The notes under the pieces: generated by a model
What the model was told of the DNA's origin: nothing
What the model saw: only the letters and a program-made list of their open reading frames with translations
The model's database searches: none
From: Amycolatopsis palatopharyngis
Lineage (GTDB): Bacteria; Actinomycetota; Actinomycetes; Mycobacteriales; Pseudonocardiaceae
DNA length: 64,000 nucleotides
Reading direction: 5' to 3'
Assembly (NCBI RefSeq): GCF_003385185.1
Contig: NZ_PQHZ01000007.1
Location: 1-64,000, forward strand
Made by a program: the position numbers and the translations under genes
In this document: positions 51,161 through 62,145 of the stretch, in pieces
Layout: each line of letters opens with the position of its first letter
Position numbering within the stretch: the stretch's first letter is position 1

Positions 51161-51567
51161 TGCGACCTCCTTGTCAACGACACGTATGTGCTTTATGGCA
51201 AAGTTTCCTATTCAGGGCAAGACACTGGCCGCGAATGACGACTAAAGTAGCGGCGACGGAGCCGGAGGCGGCGGTTCAGCCGAGAAGTTGCCACATGGCA
51301 TACAAATGAATCCGTTTGGCAAATTACGACAGTTGGACCACGACCTGCGATGGTTGTGATCTTTCCCTCGCTTCTGCTTTTCTGTTCTCTGCACTCCTCT
51401 CACGCACGATCTCCACGAGCATTCCGCAGGTTCACCTCCGGAATGTTCGTCACCCGCTCAATCTGCGGGCGAACGGAGTTTTTCGCGGCCGATGAGTAAT
51501 GTCCTCCGCAGCTCATTTCGGCCGTACAACTGGCCGGCCATAAGACTGAAGTATTGGAAGGTGCTCC
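51161..51567. other. Intergenic region between chitinase and DUF4360 genes
   Basis: About 400 bp, AT-richer than its surroundings, between divergent genes. Leftward, TTGCCC and CATAAA with a 17-nt spacer could form a chitinase promoter. I found no palindrome matching known chitinase operators and no open frame that looks coding. GGAAGG lies 5 nt before the DUF4360 ATG. Confidence 0.4.
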
Positions 51568-52203
51568 ATGCTGCCCATTATTGCTGCCGCGGGAATAGCC
51601 GTCGCCGCGACCGTTTCGCCGGCATCTGCTCCTGCCCTCGACCCACCTCCTGACGACAAAATCGTCATCGACGTGCAAACGGTCAATGGTTCCGGTTGTC
51701 CCCGTGGTTCGGCTGCCGTCGCCGTCGCACCGGACAACACCGCCTTCACCGTGACTTACAGCGAATACCTCGCTCAGGTGGGTCCGGAGGCAGCCCCGAC
51801 GGATTTCCGCAAGAACTGTCAGCTCAACCTGCTTGTCCATGTGCCACATGGCTTCACCTACGCCATCGCACAGGCCGACTACCGCGGTTTCGCGCACCTG
51901 GCTCGGGGCGCGAACGGCTTGCAGCAAGCCAGTTACTACATCCAGGGCACGTCCCCGACGAGCCGTATCGGCCATTCGTTCGACGGGCCGTACAGCGACA
52001 ACTGGCAGACCACGGACAGGAAGGAGATCTCGGAACTCGTGTTCGCACCGTGCGGTGAGGACCGCAGTCTCAACGTCAACACGGAGCTCCGGGTCAGTGC
52101 CGGATCCTCTGACTCGCGCTCGACCAGTTTCATGACCATGGACTCGACCGACGGGGGCGTGAACACCAAGTACCACTTCGCCTGGAAGAAGTGCACGTCC
52201 TGA
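51568..52203 (+). CDS. Secreted DUF4360 protein, copy 1
   Basis: A 211-residue protein with a short hydrophobic signal (MLPIIAAAGIAVAATVSPAS) and a mature DUF4360 domain: KIVIDVQTVNGSGCPRGSAA, FTVTYSEYLAQVGPEAAPTD FRKNCQ, YAIAQADYRGFAHLARG and NVNTELRVSAGSSDSRS. Four cysteines probably form two disulfides. The family is made by actinobacteria and fungi and has no known function. It is followed 88 nt later by a close paralogue, so the pair is a tandem duplication. Confidence 0.85.
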   Translation: MLPIIAAAGIAVAATVSPASAPALDPPPDDKIVIDVQTVNGSGCPRGSAAVAVAPDNTAFTVTYSEYLAQVGPEAAPTDFRKNCQLNLLVHVPHGFTYAIAQADYRGFAHLARGANGLQQASYYIQGTSPTSRIGHSFDGPYSDNWQTTDRKEISELVFAPCGEDRSLNVNTELRVSAGSSDSRSTSFMTMDSTDGGVNTKYHFAWKKCTS

Positions 52204-52291
52204 GGCCACCCGGCCCAGCACCGCACAACGGCCACTCGCCGTACGGAAAGACCGGCCGCCCCGTGAACACCTATCGAGTCAGGAGATTCTG

Positions 52292-52942
52292 ATGCTCGCA
52301 CTGTTAGCGGCTACCGCTTTGGCCCTGTCGTCAGCTACCTCACCCGCGGCAGGCACGGCACAAGGTCACTTCGACAACCCGCCGCTCGACGAGATCGTGA
52401 TCGACGTGGTCACCGTCAACGGATCCGGCTGTCCACTCGGGACCGCGGCCACCGCGGTTTCACCGGACAACAAGGCTTTCACGGTGACCTACAGCGAGTA
52501 CCTGGCCCAGGTCGGGCCCGACGCGAAACCGACCGACTTCCGGAAGAATTGCCAGCTCGCGCTGGTTGTGCACGTTCCACAGGGGTTCACCTACGCCATC
52601 GCGCAGGCCGACTACCGCGGCTTCGCGCACCTGGAACAAGGCGCTACCGGTATGGAGAAGGCCAGCTACTACTTCCAGGGAATGTCGCAGACAACGCCGA
52701 TAACCCATTCCTACAGTGGCCCGATAAGCGACAACTGGCAGGCCACCGACACGGTGGATGTCGCCCAACTGGTCTACAAGCCCTGCGGGGAGGAGCGCAA
52801 CTTCAACATCAACACGGAACTCCGGGTCAGTGCCGGGTCCTCGGACACGACGAAGACAACGAGTTTCATGACGATGGACTCGACCGACGGCAGCATCAAC
52901 ACGACCTACCACTTCGCCTGGAAGAAGTGCCCCCAGGACTGA
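52292..52942 (+). CDS. Secreted DUF4360 protein, copy 2
   Basis: A 216-residue paralogue of the preceding protein with the same layout: signal MLALLAATALALSSATSPAA, then IVIDVVTVNGSGCPLGTAAT, SEYLAQVGPDAKPTDFRKNC, IAQADYRGFAHLEQGATGME and FHFAWKKC-type C-terminus. The four cysteines are conserved, as is most of the mature part; signal peptides and the loop after NGSGCP differ most. AGGAG lies 6 nt before the ATG. A perfect hairpin terminator follows. Confidence 0.85.
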   Translation: MLALLAATALALSSATSPAAGTAQGHFDNPPLDEIVIDVVTVNGSGCPLGTAATAVSPDNKAFTVTYSEYLAQVGPDAKPTDFRKNCQLALVVHVPQGFTYAIAQADYRGFAHLEQGATGMEKASYYFQGMSQTTPITHSYSGPISDNWQATDTVDVAQLVYKPCGEERNFNINTELRVSAGSSDTTKTTSFMTMDSTDGSINTTYHFAWKKCPQD

Positions 52943-52953
52943 TTCCCGTTCCC

Positions 52954-52981
52954 GGAGCCCGGCGGCACACCGCCGGGCTCC
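52954..52981 (+). terminator. Perfect hairpin between DUF4360 copy 2 and ftsQ
   Basis: GGAGCCCGGCGG (52954-52965) and CCGCCGGGCTCC (52970-52981) pair perfectly around a CACA loop. It lies between convergent genes and can stop transcription from both sides. Confidence 0.8.
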
Positions 52982-53002
52982 GCCCGCGCGCACGAAAGCC
53001 GC

Positions 53003-54025
53003 TCAGGACACCGTCGGCAGCTCGGGGCTGGAAACGTCGAAGGTGGTCCCCTCCCTGGTCAGCAGTACCGCGAGCACCTTCGCCTTACGATCGGTCTGGT
53101 CGGCGTCGCCCCAGCGGACGGTCTTTCCGTCGGCCAGCGTCAGCTCGACACTGCCGCGAGTCTCAGCGGTCGCCGAAACCACCCGGTCCCGCAGGTCCTC
53201 GGGAATCGAGACGAGAACCGCCGTCACCGCCGTCGTCACCGGGTCCTCCGGAGCGACGCGCGGAAGTTTCAGCTCCGGCAGCCCGGACGGCTTCTCCGGG
53301 ATCTCCTTGTACACCACACCGCTGCCGTCGACGAGATGCAATGTCTCGCCGGTGTCGTAGTACCCGACCGGGGTGCGTTCGCTGACCTCGATCTTCACCG
53401 TGCTCGGCCACGAACGGGACACATCCACTGTGGCGATCACCGGCAGTGTCTCCACCCGCTCCCGGATGCGGTCGGTGTCCAAGACGAACATCGACTCTCG
53501 ATCCGGCACATCAGCCGTTTCGAGCACCTTCTCGGTGGACACCGCGGCGTTGCCGAGCACCTCGACCGAGCGCACACCGAGCATCGACGTGAAGAACAGC
53601 AGGTACACCAGGGCCGCGACCGTGATCACGGTGAGCAGCGCTACCCAGCGCCTGCGCAGCGCCTTGCGCCGACTCGGCCGGGTGCCGGTCCTGGCCCGCG
53701 CACTCTGTGGCCTGCGACCTCGCGCCGTTCTGTTGGCTCGCTCCTGCGGGGTGCCACGCGGCCGGTCGGCCGAGGTTCGCCGGCGAGCGGACCGCTCACC
53801 GACCGATACACCGGCAGCGCGTTCGGAGCCACGTGACCGAGAGCGGCGATCACGCGGCACGTGTGCCTCATTCGCCGGCGGGGCCGCGGAGCGCTCGGAG
53901 CCGTGCCCCGATGACCGGCGGCGCCGGTCGCGCTGTGACTTTGCCTCATTCGCCGGCAGGGCTGCAGAGCGCTCGGAGCCGTGCCCCGGTGACCGGCGGC
54001 GCCGGTCGCGCTCGCCCCTACTCAC
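53003..54025 (-). CDS. ftsQ: Cell division protein FtsQ with repeat-expanded N-terminus
   Basis: A 340-residue bitopic division protein. An Arg-rich cytoplasmic tail of about 120 residues is followed by one transmembrane helix ([20 protein letters not shown]), the POTRA domain ([47 protein letters not shown]) and the beta domain ([17 protein letters not shown]). It links FtsB/FtsL to FtsW/FtsI at the septum. The tail contains 26-residue repeats (see 53810-54010). GTG at 54025 has AAGGAG 9 nt upstream and overlaps the murC stop by 8 nt. Confidence 0.93.
   Translation of the reverse strand: MSRGERDRRRRSPGHGSERSAALPANEAKSQRDRRRRSSGHGSERSAAPPANEAHVPRDRRSRSRGSERAAGVSVGERSARRRTSADRPRGTPQERANRTARGRRPQSARARTGTRPSRRKALRRRWVALLTVITVAALVYLLFFTSMLGVRSVEVLGNAAVSTEKVLETADVPDRESMFVLDTDRIRERVETLPVIATVDVSRSWPSTVKIEVSERTPVGYYDTGETLHLVDGSGVVYKEIPEKPSGLPELKLPRVAPEDPVTTAVTAVLVSIPEDLRDRVVSATAETRGSVELTLADGKTVRWGDADQTDRKAKVLAVLLTREGTTFDVSSPELPTVS
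53810..54010 (-). repeat. Coding copies of the dispersed GTER-type element inside ftsQ
   Basis: Two 78-bp units (54010-53933 and 53932-53855) and a decayed third encode [30 protein letters not shown] peptides. They share the CCGAGCG...TGCAGCCC and GGCGAATGAGGCAAA segments with the 77-bp repeats at 49002-49232. Confidence 0.85.
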
Positions 54026-55475
54026 CCCGTGAGTCTCCTTCACCCCGCCGGTCCAGCTCGGTGATGATCTCCGGGCCGAGCTGGGTTACGTCGCCCGCAC
54101 CCATCGTCACCAGCAGATCGCCCGGTCGTACCAGCTCCGCCGCCAGTTGCACGGCACGATCGAAGGCCGGCTCGTAGTGCACGGTGGCACCGGAGATCTG
54201 GTCGGCGACGAGCGCTCCGGACACCCCCGGCTCCGGTTCCTCCCGCGCACCGTAGACGTCGAGCACGATCACCTCGTCGGCCAGCCCGAGCGCGTCGGCG
54301 AACTCCCGGGAGAAAGTCTTGGTCCGCGAGTAGAGGTGCGGCTGGAACACCACCACCACACGGCCCTTGCCGGCCGAGTGCCGCACGGCGCGCAGCTGCG
54401 CCGCGACCTCCGTGGGGTGATGTGCGTAGTCGTCGTACACCCGGACGTCGCTGGCCCGCCCCTTGAACTCGAAGCGCCGCCGGACCCCGCCGAACGCCGC
54501 AAGCCCCTCGGCGAGGCACACCGCGGGCGCACCCAGTTCCAGTCCCGCCAGCAGTGCGGCCACCGCGTTGAGAGCCATATGCTCGCCGGGTACCGCCACC
54601 CCCACCTCGAGCTTCTCGCCCCGCAGCAGGACCTGTACGGTGCCGCCGTCCTCGGTCGGTGAGTACTCCAGCACCTTGGCGTCGTCGTCACCCGACGCGG
54701 TGCGGCCGTAACGGAGTACGCGGACCCCTTCGGCCTCCGCTCGCGCGGCCAGCTCCGCGGCGGGAGCGTCGTCGGCACACACGATCAGGACGCCACCCGG
54801 CGCGATCCGGCGCGCGAACTCGGTGAAGACGGCGACGTAGGCCTCGATCGTGCCGTGATGGTCCAGATGATCGGGCTCGACGTTGGTCACCACGGCCACC
54901 GAAGGCGAGTAGGCCAGGAAGGAGCCATCGCTCTCGTCGGCTTCCGCCACGAAGAGCCCGCCCTCACCGTGGTGGGCGTTGGCGCCGGACTCGTTCAGGT
55001 CCCCGCCGATCGCGAACGAAGGGTCGAGCCTGCAGTGCTGCAACGCCACCGTGAGCATCGAAGTCGTGGAAGTCTTGCCGTGGGTACCCGCGATACAGGC
55101 GACCCGGTGGCCCTCCATCAGTCCGGCGAGCGCCTCGGCCCGGTGCAGCACCGGTATCCCGCGCTTGCGGGCAGCGGCCAGCTCCGGATTTGTCTCCTTG
55201 ATCGCGGTGGAGACCACGACCGAGGAAGGGGGGTCTTCGAGCAGGTCGAGGTTGTCCGCATGCTGACCGATGGCGATCTCGGCGCCCTGCGCGCGCAGGG
55301 TGAGAAACGCCCTGGTGTCCTTCGCGTCGGAGCCGGACACCCGCGCACCCCTGGCCAGCAGGATCCGCGCGATTCCGCTCATCCCGGCCCCGCCGATCCC
55401 GATCAGATGCGCACGATGCAGCACCTCGGGCAGTTCGGCGACACCCGATGTCACGCCACCGTCTTCGTCACGCAC
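54018..55475 (-). CDS. murC: UDP-N-acetylmuramate--L-alanine ligase
   Basis: A 485-residue ATP-dependent ligase that adds L-Ala to UDP-MurNAc. It shows the N-terminal [20 protein letters not shown], the P-loop [37 protein letters not shown] and [20 protein letters not shown] (DYAHHP). GTG at 55475 has GGAGG 6 nt upstream and overlaps the murG stop by 8 nt. Part of the murE-to-ftsQ run. Confidence 0.97.
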   Translation of the reverse strand: MRDEDGGVTSGVAELPEVLHRAHLIGIGGAGMSGIARILLARGARVSGSDAKDTRAFLTLRAQGAEIAIGQHADNLDLLEDPPSSVVVSTAIKETNPELAAARKRGIPVLHRAEALAGLMEGHRVACIAGTHGKTSTTSMLTVALQHCRLDPSFAIGGDLNESGANAHHGEGGLFVAEADESDGSFLAYSPSVAVVTNVEPDHLDHHGTIEAYVAVFTEFARRIAPGGVLIVCADDAPAAELAARAEAEGVRVLRYGRTASGDDDAKVLEYSPTEDGGTVQVLLRGEKLEVGVAVPGEHMALNAVAALLAGLELGAPAVCLAEGLAAFGGVRRRFEFKGRASDVRVYDDYAHHPTEVAAQLRAVRHSAGKGRVVVVFQPHLYSRTKTFSREFADALGLADEVIVLDVYGAREEPEPGVSGALVADQISGATVHYEPAFDRAVQLAAELVRPGDLLVTMGAGDVTQLGPEIITELDRRGEGDSRGE

Positions 55476-56631
55476 CAGCTGCCTCCAGCACCATCCTGGC
55501 CAAGACCTCGTCGGCCTCGCGATGTCCCATTCCCACCGCCGCCGCGCTCATCTGCTTCAGTCGATCGGCATCGGCGACCAGTGGAATCACTTGCTCGACC
55601 ACGGTAGTCGCCGTCAGCTCCGCATCCTCGATCAGCAGCGCCGCACCCGCGTCCACCGCGGGACGGGCGTTGAGCGCCTGCTCACCGTTGCCGTGCGGCA
55701 GTGGAACGAAGACCGCGGGCAACCCGACCGCCGAGACCTCCGCGGCCGTCATCGCGCCGGATCGGCACAACACGGCATCCGCGGCGGCGTAAGCGAGGTC
55801 CATCCGGTCCAGATAGGGCACCGGCAGGTAGGCGGGCTTTCCCGGGAAGTCCTGGACGGCGAGGGTGTTCTTCGGTCCGTGCGCGTGCAGGACTCCGATC
55901 CCCGCGTCCGCCAGCTCCCGTGCCGCACCGGATACCGCCGTGTTGATCGAGCGCGCTCCCTGCGACCCGCCGAACACCAGCAGGGTCGGCGCGTGCGGGT
56001 CGAGCCCGAAGTACGCCCTCGCCTCCGCACGCAGTCCGGGCCGATCGAGGGTGGTGATGGAGCGGCGCAACGGAATTCCGACGACGCGCGCGCCAGGCAG
56101 CGGAGTGCCGGGCACGGCGGTGGCGACCATGCGCGCGAACCGCGCCCCCACCTTGTTCGCCAGCCCGGGATGCTTGTTCGCCTCGTGCACCACGATGGGC
56201 ACCCTGCCCCTGGCGGCGAGATAGGCGGGCAGCGCCACATAGCCGCCGAATCCGACCACCACGTCCGCCCGCACCCGGTCCAGCACCTCACGAGTGCGTT
56301 TGACCGACTCGCGCACCTTCAGGGGCAGCCGGAGCAGCTCCGCGGACGGTTTGCGCGGCATCGGGACCGGCGGGATCAGTTCGAGCGGGTATCCACGCTC
56401 GGGCACCAGGGTGTTCTCCAGGCCGCGCGCGGTACCGAGCGCCACGACCTTCGCATCAGGGCGCAACCGCAGGACCGCGTCCGCGAGCGCCATCGCGGGC
56501 TCGATATGCCCGGCCGTTCCGCCGCCGGCGACCACCACGGTGGGCGGCCTTCCCGCCGGGGACGCGCCCGTCGTGGTCTCCTTCGCCGGACGGCTCGCCA
56601 TGCCGTCACCGCCCGTTGCCGGCTCTGTCAC
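55468..56631 (-). CDS. murG: Lipid II synthase (UDP-GlcNAc transferase)
   Basis: A 387-residue GT-B glycosyltransferase that adds GlcNAc to lipid I at the inner membrane face. Motifs: [20 protein letters not shown] (G-loop 1), [16 protein letters not shown] (G-loop 2), [13 protein letters not shown] (G-loop 3) and [21 protein letters not shown] roughly 30-residue N-terminal extension before the first strand is longer than usual. Its start overlaps the ftsW stop by 4 nt. Confidence 0.96.
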   Translation of the reverse strand: MTEPATGGDGMASRPAKETTTGASPAGRPPTVVVAGGGTAGHIEPAMALADAVLRLRPDAKVVALGTARGLENTLVPERGYPLELIPPVPMPRKPSAELLRLPLKVRESVKRTREVLDRVRADVVVGFGGYVALPAYLAARGRVPIVVHEANKHPGLANKVGARFARMVATAVPGTPLPGARVVGIPLRRSITTLDRPGLRAEARAYFGLDPHAPTLLVFGGSQGARSINTAVSGAARELADAGIGVLHAHGPKNTLAVQDFPGKPAYLPVPYLDRMDLAYAAADAVLCRSGAMTAAEVSAVGLPAVFVPLPHGNGEQALNARPAVDAGAALLIEDAELTATTVVEQVIPLVADADRLKQMSAAAVGMGHREADEVLARMVLEAAGA

Positions 56632-58142
56632 CGATGTCCTCTCCGAGTCGAACCACCACGTGTCGCGCTCCCGCGTGCCGTCCCGCCCCGGCCCGAGCCG
56701 CGGGCCGTGGACCGCCGACCGTACTCCGGTGCGGCCCTCCGGCGTTCGGCGGCCGCGTTCGACCGCGCACCCCGCGCCGCGGGCCGTCCGGTGCGGCCCG
56801 AGCCGCCCCGGCTGCTGGTCCTGCGCTTGGCAGGCGGGCGGTACGGGTCCGGCGCGGGCAGCCGCAAGAGCGTGCCGAACTTACCCGGTCCCTGCGTACG
56901 CAGTGCGGCCACCGCCTCCGGCTCGTGGCGGGCACAGTTGGCGAGTATCCCGAACAGCAACATGGTGACGACGAGCGAGGTGCCACCGTAGGAGATCAGC
57001 GGCAGCGTGACGCCGGTGACCGGCAACAGGCTGACGACGTAGCCGATGTTGATCGCCGCCTGCGCGACCAGCCAGGCGGTCAGCGTGCCGGCCACGATCC
57101 GGATCCACGGGTCGAGGTTGCGCATCGCGATCCGCAGCCCGACGCTGGCCAGCAGGCCGAAAAGGCCGATCACGGCCAGGCACCCGACGAAGCCGAGTTC
57201 CTCGCCGAGCAGCGCGAAGATGAAATCGTGTTCGACGTTGGGCAGGTATCGCCATTTCGACTGCCCCTGCCCGAGCCCCTTGCCGAACAGACCGCCGTCG
57301 GCCAGCGCGTAGAGCGCCTGGGTGGCCTGCAGTCCCTTGCCCTGCGGATCGCTGCCGGGGTTGAGGAAGGTCATCACCCGGGCCAGCCGGTACGGCTCGA
57401 TCAGCGCCAGCAGCACCGCTCCGGCCACGGCGCCCGAGAGGATCACCGCGAAGAGTCGTTTGGGTGCGCCCGCGAACCACAGCAGGGCGATCAGCACGAC
57501 GCCGAGGGTGATCGTCCCGCCGAGGTCGGGCTGAACCATCAGCAGCGCGAACATCAGCAGCGCGGCGGGCACGACCGGCACGAGCAGGTGCCGCCACTGG
57601 TGCAGCACGTTGTACTTCGTCACCAGGATGTGCGCCCCCCACAACGCGAGCGCGACCTTGGCGACCTCGACCGGCTGCAGTGACAGCGGACCGACGACGA
57701 ACCAGCCCTGCGATCCGTTCACGCTGGTGCCCAGCGGGGTGAGGACGAGGGCGAGCAGCCCGAGGCCGAGGACCATACCGGTGGAGGCCAGGGCGCGGAT
57801 CCGCTTCAGTGGCATCCGCAGGCCGATCCAGAACACGACACCGCCGAGCACGACGAACAGCATGTGTTTCTGGAACTGGGCGTACACGGAACTGCCGTCG
57901 CCGGGTGCGTAGGAGGCCACCGAGGACGCCGAGAGCACCATGACGATGCCGATGGTGGTGAGCAGACCGCACACGGCGAGGATGAGGTGGAAGTCGGCGA
58001 GCGGCCGGGACAGCCACGCCGTCAGCGCCGTCCGCAGTGCGGTGATCCCGCGTTCGGGACGGTCACGCTTCTGGCGGGAGCTCCGTGGCGACCTCCGCCG
58101 CACGGTGCGGGCGGCCTCGGGGTCGTCCTCAACCACCGTCAT
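56628..58142 (-). CDS. ftsW: Lipid II polymerase FtsW (SEDS family)
   Basis: A 504-residue membrane protein with about ten transmembrane helices and SEDS signatures: [52 protein letters not shown] and [20 protein letters not shown]. It polymerises septal glycan with the partner FtsI. A basic, Gly/Arg/Ser-rich cytoplasmic tail of about 90 residues is typical of actinobacteria. ATG at 58142 is inside the end of murD (14-nt overlap). Confidence 0.95.
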   Translation of the reverse strand: MTVVEDDPEAARTVRRRSPRSSRQKRDRPERGITALRTALTAWLSRPLADFHLILAVCGLLTTIGIVMVLSASSVASYAPGDGSSVYAQFQKHMLFVVLGGVVFWIGLRMPLKRIRALASTGMVLGLGLLALVLTPLGTSVNGSQGWFVVGPLSLQPVEVAKVALALWGAHILVTKYNVLHQWRHLLVPVVPAALLMFALLMVQPDLGGTITLGVVLIALLWFAGAPKRLFAVILSGAVAGAVLLALIEPYRLARVMTFLNPGSDPQGKGLQATQALYALADGGLFGKGLGQGQSKWRYLPNVEHDFIFALLGEELGFVGCLAVIGLFGLLASVGLRIAMRNLDPWIRIVAGTLTAWLVAQAAINIGYVVSLLPVTGVTLPLISYGGTSLVVTMLLFGILANCARHEPEAVAALRTQGPGKFGTLLRLPAPDPYRPPAKRRTSSRGGSGRTGRPAARGARSNAAAERRRAAPEYGRRSTARGSGRGGTARGSATRGGSTRRGHR

Positions 58143-59547
58143 GGTGCTGTTCCCGCGCGCCATCCACCCCGTCCGGTTCCGGCAGCGCCCGCACCGCGGA
58201 GACGAAGGCGTCACCCCGATGGGCGTAGTCGCGGAACATGTCCAGGGAGGCAGCGGCAGGCGCGAGCAGCACTACATCACCGGGTCGCGCCAGCGCGCCG
58301 GCCGCACTCACCGCCGTAGTCATGGGCTCATCGTCACCCGGAAGTAGTCTCCGGACGGGTACATCCGGCGCGTGTCGCGCAACAGCGGCGGCGATCACGT
58401 CGGCATCGATGCCCAGCAGGACGACTCCGCGCAGGCGATCCGCGGCGCCGGCCACGAGTTCGTCGACCGAGGCGCCCTTGAGTTGACCCCCCGCGATCCA
58501 CACCACGTTCGGGTGCGCGTGCAGGGATCCGGCCGCGGCGTGCGGGTTGGTGGCCTTCGAGTCGTTGACGTAGCGGACTCCGCCCACCTCGCCCACCTCG
58601 ACGGCGCGGTGCGCCGCGGGACGGTATGCGCGCAGACCTTCGGCGACGGCGTGAGCCGGGACCCCGTTGGCCCTGGCCAGCGCCGCCGCGGCGAGGGCGT
58701 TGGCGACGTTGTGCGGGCCGGCTGGGCGTACGTCGGCCAGCGTCGCGAGTTCCTCGGCCGCGTGTACGGGATCAGCCACGAAAGCGCGGTCCACCAGCAG
58801 GTCCTCCACCACACCGAGCTCACCGGAGCGTGGGGTCGCCAATGAGAAGGCCGTCCGCACGGCCCCTTCGGGGGCGTGCGCGTCCGCCAGCCGGGCCGAC
58901 CACTCGTCGGCCGCGTTGTGCACGACGTTGCTCGCACGGTCGTGAATCGTGCCCTTCGCGGCCGCGTACTCCGCGAGGGAACCGTGCCAGTCGAGATGGT
59001 CCTCGGCGACGTTCAGCACGACCGAGGCGAGCGGCGCCAGGGTGTTCGACCAGTGCAGCTGGTAACTCGACAACTCGACGGCCAGCACCTCGTGCCCGGC
59101 AAGTACGGCGTCGAGTACGGCGAAACCGACGTTTCCGCAGGCCACGGCGTCCTGCCCGGCCGCGCGCAGGATCGACTCGAGCATTCCGACAGTGGTGGTC
59201 TTGCCGTTGGTACCGGTGACCGCGAGCCACACGGGCGGGCGGGGCAGCTCCTGCCCGATCCGCCACGCGAGTTCGACGTCGCCGATGACCTCGACACCTG
59301 CGGCCGCGGCCGCCGTGAGCAAGGGTGACGACGGCCGCCAGCCGGGGCTGGTGACCACCAGCGAGGTGCCCTCCGGCGGAGCATTCAGGCCAGGCACCAG
59401 CCGCGCTCCGTGGACCGCCAGTTCGGCGAGGCGTTCGGGATTGCCGTCGGTGACGGTCACCTCGGCGCCCATGTCCACCAGCGCGGCCGCAACGGATCGC
59501 CCGGTCACGCCCGCACCGGCGACGAGGACACGGTCCCCTCGGAACAC
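58129..59547 (-). CDS. murD: UDP-N-acetylmuramoylalanine--D-glutamate ligase
   Basis: A 472-residue Mur ligase. The P-loop is LAVTGTNGKTTTVGMLESIL, the UDP-binding start is DRVLVAGAGVTGRSVAAALV, NVAEDHLDWHGSLAEYAAAK carries the metal-binding histidine, and YVNDSKATNPHAA is the MurD-specific motif. GTG at 59547 has GGAGG 8 nt upstream; the open frame reaching 59835 is antisense-like sequence within mraY and is rejected. Confidence 0.97.
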   Translation of the reverse strand: MFRGDRVLVAGAGVTGRSVAAALVDMGAEVTVTDGNPERLAELAVHGARLVPGLNAPPEGTSLVVTSPGWRPSSPLLTAAAAAGVEVIGDVELAWRIGQELPRPPVWLAVTGTNGKTTTVGMLESILRAAGQDAVACGNVGFAVLDAVLAGHEVLAVELSSYQLHWSNTLAPLASVVLNVAEDHLDWHGSLAEYAAAKGTIHDRASNVVHNAADEWSARLADAHAPEGAVRTAFSLATPRSGELGVVEDLLVDRAFVADPVHAAEELATLADVRPAGPHNVANALAAAALARANGVPAHAVAEGLRAYRPAAHRAVEVGEVGGVRYVNDSKATNPHAAAGSLHAHPNVVWIAGGQLKGASVDELVAGAADRLRGVVLLGIDADVIAAAVARHAPDVPVRRLLPGDDEPMTTAVSAAGALARPGDVVLLAPAAASLDMFRDYAHRGDAFVSAVRALPEPDGVDGAREQHHDGG

Positions 59548-59551
59548 CGGC

Positions 59552-60637
59552 CTAGCCTCCCGCCGCGCCGAGCTGCTCGCTGTAGAACAGGCCGAGGCCG
59601 AACATGCAGCAGATCGCCGCGAGCAGCCAGAACCGGATGATGACCGTCGTCTCCGCCCAACCGGCGAGTTCGAAGTGGTGGTGGAACGGCGCCATCCGGA
59701 ACAGCCTGCGCCGCGTGGTGCGGAAGACCGCGATCTGGGCGACCACCGACAGCATCTCGACCATGAACAGGCCGCCGATGACGATCGCCAGCAATTCGGT
59801 GTGGGTGGTGATGGACAGGCCCGCGACCAGTCCACCGAGGGCCAGCGAACCGGTATCGCCCATGAAGATCTTCGCCGGTGCCGCGTTCCACCACAGGAAC
59901 CCGACGCAGGCCCCGGCCGCGGCCGCGGCGACCACCGCGAGGTCCAGTGGGTCCCGTACGGCGTAGCAGGCGGCCTGCGGGGTCTCCGCGCAGCTGAGCC
60001 GGGCCTGCCAGAAGGAGATCACCACGTAGGTCGCCAGCACCATGGCCGACGCCCCGCCGGCCAGCCCGTCGAGGCCGTCGGTGAAGTTGACGGCGTTGGA
60101 CCAGCCGGAGATCACCACGTAACAGAAAATGATGAAGATCGGCAGCGGGAAGGCGATCAACGCGAGGTCACGCACGTAGGAGAGATTGCGCGTCGCGGGA
60201 GTGATGCCTGATTCGTCGGCGAACTGCAGGACCAGGATCGCGAACGTCACGGCGACCACAAGCTGGCCGACGAGCTTTGCGGTCTTGTTCAGCCCGAGGT
60301 TGCGTTGCTTGCGGATCTTGATGAAGTCGTCGAGGAAACCGACGATACCCAGCGCGACAGCCAGGAACAGGACGATCAGGCCGGACGCCGACGGTCCGTT
60401 TCCTGTGGAGCCGCGCATCCAGTCCAGGGCGTGGGCGACGAAATAGCCGACGACCATCGCGACGATGATCGCGACGCCACCCATGGTCGGGGTACCGCGC
60501 TTGGACTTGTGCCCCTGCGGGCCCTCCTCGCGGATCTCCTGCCCGAACCCCTGCCTGGAGAACACCCGGATCAGGTACGGGGTCAGCAGGATGGAAACGA
60601 GCAGGCCGACCGAGGCCGCGATCAGGATGCTGATCAC
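59552..60637 (-). CDS. mraY: Phospho-N-acetylmuramoyl-pentapeptide transferase
   Basis: A 361-residue, ten-helix membrane enzyme that makes lipid I by moving phospho-MurNAc-pentapeptide to undecaprenyl phosphate. Motifs: [38 protein letters not shown] with the DDxxK catalytic aspartates, [20 protein letters not shown] and the C-terminal [18 protein letters not shown] start overlaps the murF stop by 4 nt. Confidence 0.97.
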   Translation of the reverse strand: MISILIAASVGLLVSILLTPYLIRVFSRQGFGQEIREEGPQGHKSKRGTPTMGGVAIIVAMVVGYFVAHALDWMRGSTGNGPSASGLIVLFLAVALGIVGFLDDFIKIRKQRNLGLNKTAKLVGQLVVAVTFAILVLQFADESGITPATRNLSYVRDLALIAFPLPIFIIFCYVVISGWSNAVNFTDGLDGLAGGASAMVLATYVVISFWQARLSCAETPQAACYAVRDPLDLAVVAAAAAGACVGFLWWNAAPAKIFMGDTGSLALGGLVAGLSITTHTELLAIVIGGLFMVEMLSVVAQIAVFRTTRRRLFRMAPFHHHFELAGWAETTVIIRFWLLAAICCMFGLGLFYSEQLGAAGG

Positions 60638-62145
60638 CGCGCACCGTCCTGTCTCGAGTCACCGGTTCCCGGCACGTCCTCGGCCAGCACGGCGTCGGCC
60701 ACGCGCCACAGCTGCGCGACCTTGGAGGCCTTCACCAGCATCACGTCATCCGGCCGCAACTCCTCGCGCAGCAGCGCGATCGCGGCGTCGGTGTCGGGTA
60801 CCAGGACCGACTCCTCTCCCCAAGATCCCTCGTGACTCGCGCCGAGGTGCATCGGCGCCGCGGCGGAGTCCTCCCCGCCGACGACCACGAGCCTGTTGAT
60901 GTTGAGCCGGACGGCGAGGCGGCCGATCTCATCGTGCGCGGTCACGCTATCGGCCCCGAGTTCGCCCATGACACCGAGTACCGCCCATGACCGGCGGCCC
61001 CGGCTCATCGAGGCCAAAGTCTTCAGTGCTGCTCGCACGGACTCCGGATTGGCGTTGTAGGAGTCGTTCAGCACGGTCAGCCCATCGGAACGGGTGCTGA
61101 CCTCCATGCGGCGTTCGGAGCGGCGCCGCACCGCGCCGAGGGCGGCCGCGAGTTCGTCCACCGGGCTGCCGAGCTCCAGTGCCACGGCCGCCGCGGCGAG
61201 CGCGTTGCTCACGTGATGTTCGCCGTACAGCGGCAGGGTCACGTCCGCCTCCCCCGCCGGGGTGATGAGGCGGAACGACGCGCGAGCCTGATCGTCGAGG
61301 GTGACGTTCTCGGCGCGCACCGTCGCCGCCGCGCTCTCGCCGAAGCCGACCACCCGCGCTGTCGTACGCGCGGCCATGGCCGCCACCAGCGGATCGTCCA
61401 TGTTGAGCACGGCGACACCACCGTCGGCGGCGGAGGGTAGCGCCTCGGCGAGTTCGCCCTTGGTCTTCGCGATCCCCTCCCGGGAACCGAACTCGCCGAC
61501 GTGCGCGCTGCCGACGTTGAGCACGACACCGATCCGCGGGGGCGCCACCGCGGCGAGTTCGGCGATGTGCCCGGGGCCGCGGGCGGAGAGTTCCAGCACC
61601 AGGTGCCGCGTCCCGGCGTCGGCGCGCAGCGCGGTCCAGGGGTGGCCGAGTTCGTTGTTGAACGAGCCAGGGGGCGCGACGGTCGGGCCCAGCGGCTCGA
61701 GCAGTTGTGCGATCAGGTCCTTCGTCGAGGTCTTGCCGGAGGAGCCGGTCACCCCCACGACCGTCAGTTCCCTGGCGGACAGCTCGGTGACGACATGCCG
61801 GGCCAGCTTGGCGAGCGCGGCGAGTACCGCGGCTCCGGACCCGTCGGTGTCCCCGGTGAGCGCGACCGAACGCTCGTGGGCCTCGCCCTCGGCGAGCGGC
61901 GCCGCGATGACCGAGGGCGCGTCCACCTCGCGCGCGGCGAGCACACCCGCCGCGCCGGCCTCGATCGCCTGTCTGGCGAACGTGTGCCCGTCGACCCGCT
62001 CGCCGGGCAGAGCGAGGAACAACCCACCCGGCTCCAGCGCGCGCGAGTCGAACTCGACACCGGCGGTGACCTGCTCCGTCCCCTCGGCACGGTGCAGCCT
62101 GCCGCCGACGATCCTGGCGATCTCGGCGAGGGTCAGTGCGATCAC
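60634..62145 (-). CDS. murF: UDP-MurNAc-tripeptide--D-alanyl-D-alanine ligase
   Basis: A 503-residue Mur ligase that adds D-Ala-D-Ala. P-loop [20 protein letters not shown], the adjoining [12 protein letters not shown] segment, [20 protein letters not shown] and [20 protein letters not shown] (the MurF-specific NDSYNANP). GTG at 62145 has GAGG 8 nt upstream. Overlaps mraY by 4 nt. Confidence 0.97.
   Translation of the reverse strand: MIALTLAEIARIVGGRLHRAEGTEQVTAGVEFDSRALEPGGLFLALPGERVDGHTFARQAIEAGAAGVLAAREVDAPSVIAAPLAEGEAHERSVALTGDTDGSGAAVLAALAKLARHVVTELSARELTVVGVTGSSGKTSTKDLIAQLLEPLGPTVAPPGSFNNELGHPWTALRADAGTRHLVLELSARGPGHIAELAAVAPPRIGVVLNVGSAHVGEFGSREGIAKTKGELAEALPSAADGGVAVLNMDDPLVAAMAARTTARVVGFGESAAATVRAENVTLDDQARASFRLITPAGEADVTLPLYGEHHVSNALAAAAVALELGSPVDELAAALGAVRRRSERRMEVSTRSDGLTVLNDSYNANPESVRAALKTLASMSRGRRSWAVLGVMGELGADSVTAHDEIGRLAVRLNINRLVVVGGEDSAAAPMHLGASHEGSWGEESVLVPDTDAAIALLREELRPDDVMLVKASKVAQLWRVADAVLAEDVPGTGDSRQDGAR

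Noticed and set aside
59548..59835. Long N-terminal extension of murD
   Set aside because: It is the out-of-frame reading of the mraY 3' end; GTG at 59547 with GGAGG fits MurD length and alignment.
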